Positions 6,680 to 8,964 of a stretch of DNA of 8,964 nt are shown here, in pieces. The translations under genes were made by a program, and so were the position numbers. The stretch comes from TMED26 sp042088965. GTDB taxonomy: Bacteria; Pseudomonadota; Alphaproteobacteria; Thalassobaculales; Thalassobaculaceae. The notes beneath the pieces are model-generated. The model did not search any database. It saw only the letters and a program-made list of their open reading frames with translations, and had not been told where the DNA came from. Where the stretch lies: NCBI GenBank assembly GCA_042088965.1, contig JBELLC010000118.1, forward strand, positions 1-8,964, in the 5' to 3' direction. Numbering within the stretch: position 1 is the first letter of the stretch; the number at the start of each line of letters is the position of its first letter.

Positions 6680-6934
6680 CTAGCCCCCCATTTTATCGGC
6701 CATATCGCGGAAAGAGATTATGTCAGCGGCAATAAAGGCATAAACGCCGGCAAACAAAATTGCGGCAATAACGGTTGATGCTCCAGCTTTAATCCATAGC
6801 CGTGGCCTCTCTGGCGCACTCGCCGCATGCCCATCCCCAAGATCTTCTGGCGGCTTATTGCCGATTGGCAAGGTCATGAAGAACACCCACCACCACAGCA
6901 AAATATAGACAACTAATCCGGAAACAAAATCCAT
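6680..6934 (-). CDS. DUF1467 small inner-membrane protein
   Basis: This is an 84-residue membrane protein with two predicted transmembrane helices: about residues 5-24 (VSGLVVYILLWWWVFFMTLP) and about 50-70 (GASTVIAAILFAGVYAFIAAD). They are joined by a polar loop containing PPEDLGDGHAASAPERPRLW. The WWWVFF stretch and the GHA.SAP.RPRLW loop match what I know of DUF1467, a short protein family common in Alphaproteobacteria. Its function is unknown. It starts five bases after the epimerase stop and ends six bases before tag, so it is translated within the operon. Position beside mce and rnj supports the family call. Confidence 0.85.
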   Translation of the reverse strand: MDFVSGLVVYILLWWWVFFMTLPIGNKPPEDLGDGHAASAPERPRLWIKAGASTVIAAILFAGVYAFIAADIISFRDMADKMGG

Positions 6935-6939
6935 AGGGG

Positions 6940-7344
6940 TTACGCCTGCTCTAACTCAACCAAGGTGCCACAGAAGTCTTTTGGATGCAGAAACAGAACA
7001 GGCTTACCATGCGCCCCAATGGTCGGCTTGCCGTCGCCAAGAATACGCGCCCCGTCAGCCACCATCTTGGCGCCCGCAGCCTCAATATCATCAACTTCAT
7101 AACAGATATGATGCATGCCACCCGCTGGATTTTTGTCAAGGAAACCAGCAATTGGTGAGTCCACGCCAAGGGGATGCAACAATTCGATTTTTGTATTCGG
7201 CAGATTCACAAAAACAACTGTCACCCCATGGCTTGGCAGATCATCTGGTGCACTCACGTCAGCACCCAAAGTTTTGGCATAGGTTGCAGCCGCCGCTGTT
7301 AAGTCAGGGACCACAATGGCCACATGGTTTAAGCGTCCGATCAT
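6940..7344 (-). CDS. mce: Methylmalonyl-CoA epimerase
   Basis: The enzyme interconverts (S)- and (R)-methylmalonyl-CoA, between propionyl-CoA carboxylase and methylmalonyl-CoA mutase. The 134-residue length is normal for this two-module vicinal-oxygen-chelate (glyoxalase-like) fold. Metal ligands fit: H7 in LNHVAI, a histidine of GGMHHICYEVDD (H78 or H79), and E130 in GTLVELEQ, with KIELLHPLG (52-60) supplying the remaining acidic position. GAHGKPVLFLHPKDFCGTL (110-128) is the usual C-terminal block. A lactoylglutathione lyase is less likely because of the HHI.YEVDD and HPKDFCGTLVELEQ signatures. GAAAGG precedes the ATG by about nine bases. It follows rnj after 15 bases. The mutase and carboxylase genes are not in the window. 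Confidence 0.93.
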   Translation of the reverse strand: MIGRLNHVAIVVPDLTAAAATYAKTLGADVSAPDDLPSHGVTVVFVNLPNTKIELLHPLGVDSPIAGFLDKNPAGGMHHICYEVDDIEAAGAKMVADGARILGDGKPTIGAHGKPVLFLHPKDFCGTLVELEQA

Positions 7345-7359
7345 CTTTGCTGCCTTTCG

Positions 7360-8964
7360 TTAAACGCGCACTAAATGAACATCGACCAAAGGTCGCTTGT
7401 TATAGATTTGCCGAATTTCCCGCCGCACCGCCTGTTCGACCTGCTGGCGAATAGAAGCGTCACGCTGGCGGGCAGATTTATTCATCCCTTCGACAGTCTC
7501 AATCACAAGGTCGATCAAATCCTCGCTGGCATCAATCCCGGCGTCGCCATCATCAATGCCGCGCAAGGCTACCGTTGGGTCGGCCAACAACTTACCGGTG
7601 GCATTCAAAACCACCGTCGTTGACACGCTGCCATTATGTAACAATTTGGTCCGGTCGCGGATACTTTCAGCGTTCAGCGCTTTCAAACGACCACCATCAA
7701 GGGCCAGATAACCTGCAGGCACGTGATCAATGATTTCCGCTGGTCCAGGATGCAGGCGGATCAAGCTACCATTTTTGGGCACCACAGATTGCGGCACTTG
7801 GCAGGCCTCTGCGAGGGCAGCATGGGCAATCAGATGCATCTGCTCGCCATGCACTGGGATTGCCACCTGCGGGCGAATCAGACCATACATGCGTGTCAGG
7901 TCGCCGCGCGAGGGATGGCCAGAAACATGCACAAATCTATCATCATCGGTAATGACCTCAATGCCACCTGCAATCAGACGGTTCTGTAATCGTTGGATCG
8001 CCCGCTCATTCCCCGGGATTTTCCGTGATGAGAACACGACTGTATCACCTGCCCCCAGGCTGACATGCTGGTGACTGCCAGACGCGATCCGCGATAACGC
8101 TGCCCGCGATTCGCCCTGACTTCCGGTGCAGATAATGGCTGTGTGACGGGGCGGTAACAGGGCAATTTCATCTTCACGAACAAATGGCGGCAGATCACTG
8201 AGATAGCCATTTTCCCGCGCTGCGGCCTCAATCCGCCACATCGACCGGCCGACCAGACCAACATGCCGATCGGCGGCCAGAGCAGCCCGTGTAATGGTCT
8301 CCAAGCGCGCCACGTTTGACGCAAAAGAGGTCATCGCCACCCGCCCTGTTTGCTCTTTAAAAATCGCACTGAGACCAGCCATTAAGTGTGATTCTGACGG
8401 CGTATCGCCGTCGACAAAGACATTGGTTGAATCGCCGATTAAGGCCAGAACGCCATCATCACCAAGGGCACGTAAATGATCAAAATCAGGCGGCGCACCA
8501 ACCACGGGATCAGGGTCAAATTTCCAATCACCCGTGTGATAAATAACCCCAACGGGGGTTTTAATGGCAAGCCCATTTGGCTCGGGAATCGAATGAGTTA
8601 AGCGCACTAGATCGATGTTAAAAGGACCAATTTCCATATTCCCAGACAGCGGCACTTCGTTCAATTCAACCTGATCTAATAAATTTACATCAGCTAATTT
8701 ACGCCGCACCAAGGACGCTGTGAACGGGGTCGCATAGATCGGGCATTTCAACCGTGACCACAAATAAGGCACGGCACCAATATGGTCTTCATGCCCATGG
8801 GTCAGGACCAATCCCAACAATTTATCACGCTTGGCTTCGATGAAGCGGATGTCTGGCATAATAATATCTAAACTGGGGGTGGTATCATCACCAAAAGTGA
8901 TGCCCAAGTCGACCATTAACCAATCATCGCCATAGGCGAATAAGTTGAGGTTCATGCCAATTTC
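7360..8964 (-). CDS. rnj: Ribonuclease J, 5' end cut by window edge
   Basis: RNase J is a metallo-beta-lactamase/beta-CASP nuclease with 5'-3' exonuclease and endonuclease activity in mRNA decay and rRNA maturation. The first in-frame ATG (8955) is not the real start: the frame stays open to the edge with E-I-G before it, matching the internal GSGEIGMNLNL motif of RNase J, so some 15-25 N-terminal codons lie outside. Counting from that Met: LTHGHEDHIGAV (51-62), LTHSIPE (119-125) and YHTGDWKFD (139-147) are the metal-binding loops. GDSTN (174-178), the beta-CASP domain (about 180-330), VHVSGHPSRGDL (342-353) and IPVHGEQMHL (366-375) follow, then a C-terminal domain (about 440-531). All catalytic His and Asp residues are present. 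It is the first visible gene of the operon with mce, DUF1467 and tag; the promoter is beyond the window. Confidence 0.96.
   Translation of the reverse strand, partial: EIGMNLNLFAYGDDWLMVDLGITFGDDTTPSLDIIMPDIRFIEAKRDKLLGLVLTHGHEDHIGAVPYLWSRLKCPIYATPFTASLVRRKLADVNLLDQVELNEVPLSGNMEIGPFNIDLVRLTHSIPEPNGLAIKTPVGVIYHTGDWKFDPDPVVGAPPDFDHLRALGDDGVLALIGDSTNVFVDGDTPSESHLMAGLSAIFKEQTGRVAMTSFASNVARLETITRAALAADRHVGLVGRSMWRIEAAARENGYLSDLPPFVREDEIALLPPRHTAIICTGSQGESRAALSRIASGSHQHVSLGAGDTVVFSSRKIPGNERAIQRLQNRLIAGGIEVITDDDRFVHVSGHPSRGDLTRMYGLIRPQVAIPVHGEQMHLIAHAALAEACQVPQSVVPKNGSLIRLHPGPAEIIDHVPAGYLALDGGRLKALNAESIRDRTKLLHNGSVSTTVVLNATGKLLADPTVALRGIDDGDAGIDASEDLIDLVIETVEGMNKSARQRDASIRQQVEQAVRREIRQIYNKRPLVDVHLVRV

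Noticed and set aside
8953..8955. ATG at 8955 as the start of RNase J
   Set aside because: The frame is open to the window edge and E-I-G precedes this Met, matching the internal GSGEIGMN motif of the family, so this Met is internal.

Overview
The window looks like a piece of an alphaproteobacterial chromosome with mid-range GC. The main clue is the right-hand block, read leftwards: RNase J, methylmalonyl-CoA epimerase, then a small DUF1467 membrane protein. As I recall it, this order is characteristic of Alphaproteobacteria. A marine lineage such as SAR116 is possible, but that is a guess. I saw no tRNA, rRNA, CRISPR array, insertion sequence or phage gene. Every stretch longer than about 220 bases is occupied by a gene.

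Layout. (1) Positions 1-2934, minus strand: a compact run transcribed mtnA, then an FAD-dependent DAO-family oxidoreductase, then mazG. mtnA and the oxidoreductase overlap by one base (TAATG), and mazG follows after 30 bases and runs off the left edge. (2) 2935-3146: a 212-base spacer with no convincing gene. It holds the mtnA ribosome binding site and an AT-rich inverted repeat. (3) 3147-3563, minus: a small exported protein of unknown function with a TTG start. (4) 3564-3714: an AT-rich divergent promoter region with a good minus-strand promoter whose spacer contains a perfect 10-base palindrome. (5) 3715-6132, plus: an 805-residue patatin-like protein with a long C-terminal region, the only plus-strand gene. 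(6) 6137-8964, minus: an apparent operon transcribed rnj, mce, DUF1467, tag with gaps of 15, 5 and 6 bases. Its last gene meets the patatin gene tail to tail, with four bases between the stop codons. rnj runs off the right edge without its first codons.

Function. Most genes are housekeeping: RNA decay (RNase J), propionyl-CoA/methylmalonyl-CoA metabolism (epimerase), alkylation repair (Tag), nucleotide-pool cleaning (MazG) and methylthioribose-phosphate metabolism (MtnA). The accessory-looking part is the divergent pair of small exported protein and large patatin-like protein. I found no clear sign of an undescribed multi-gene system. The points most worth a second look are that divergent control region, a Tag homologue lacking several expected pocket aromatics, and the coupling of mtnA to an FAD oxidoreductase without the usual salvage genes in view.
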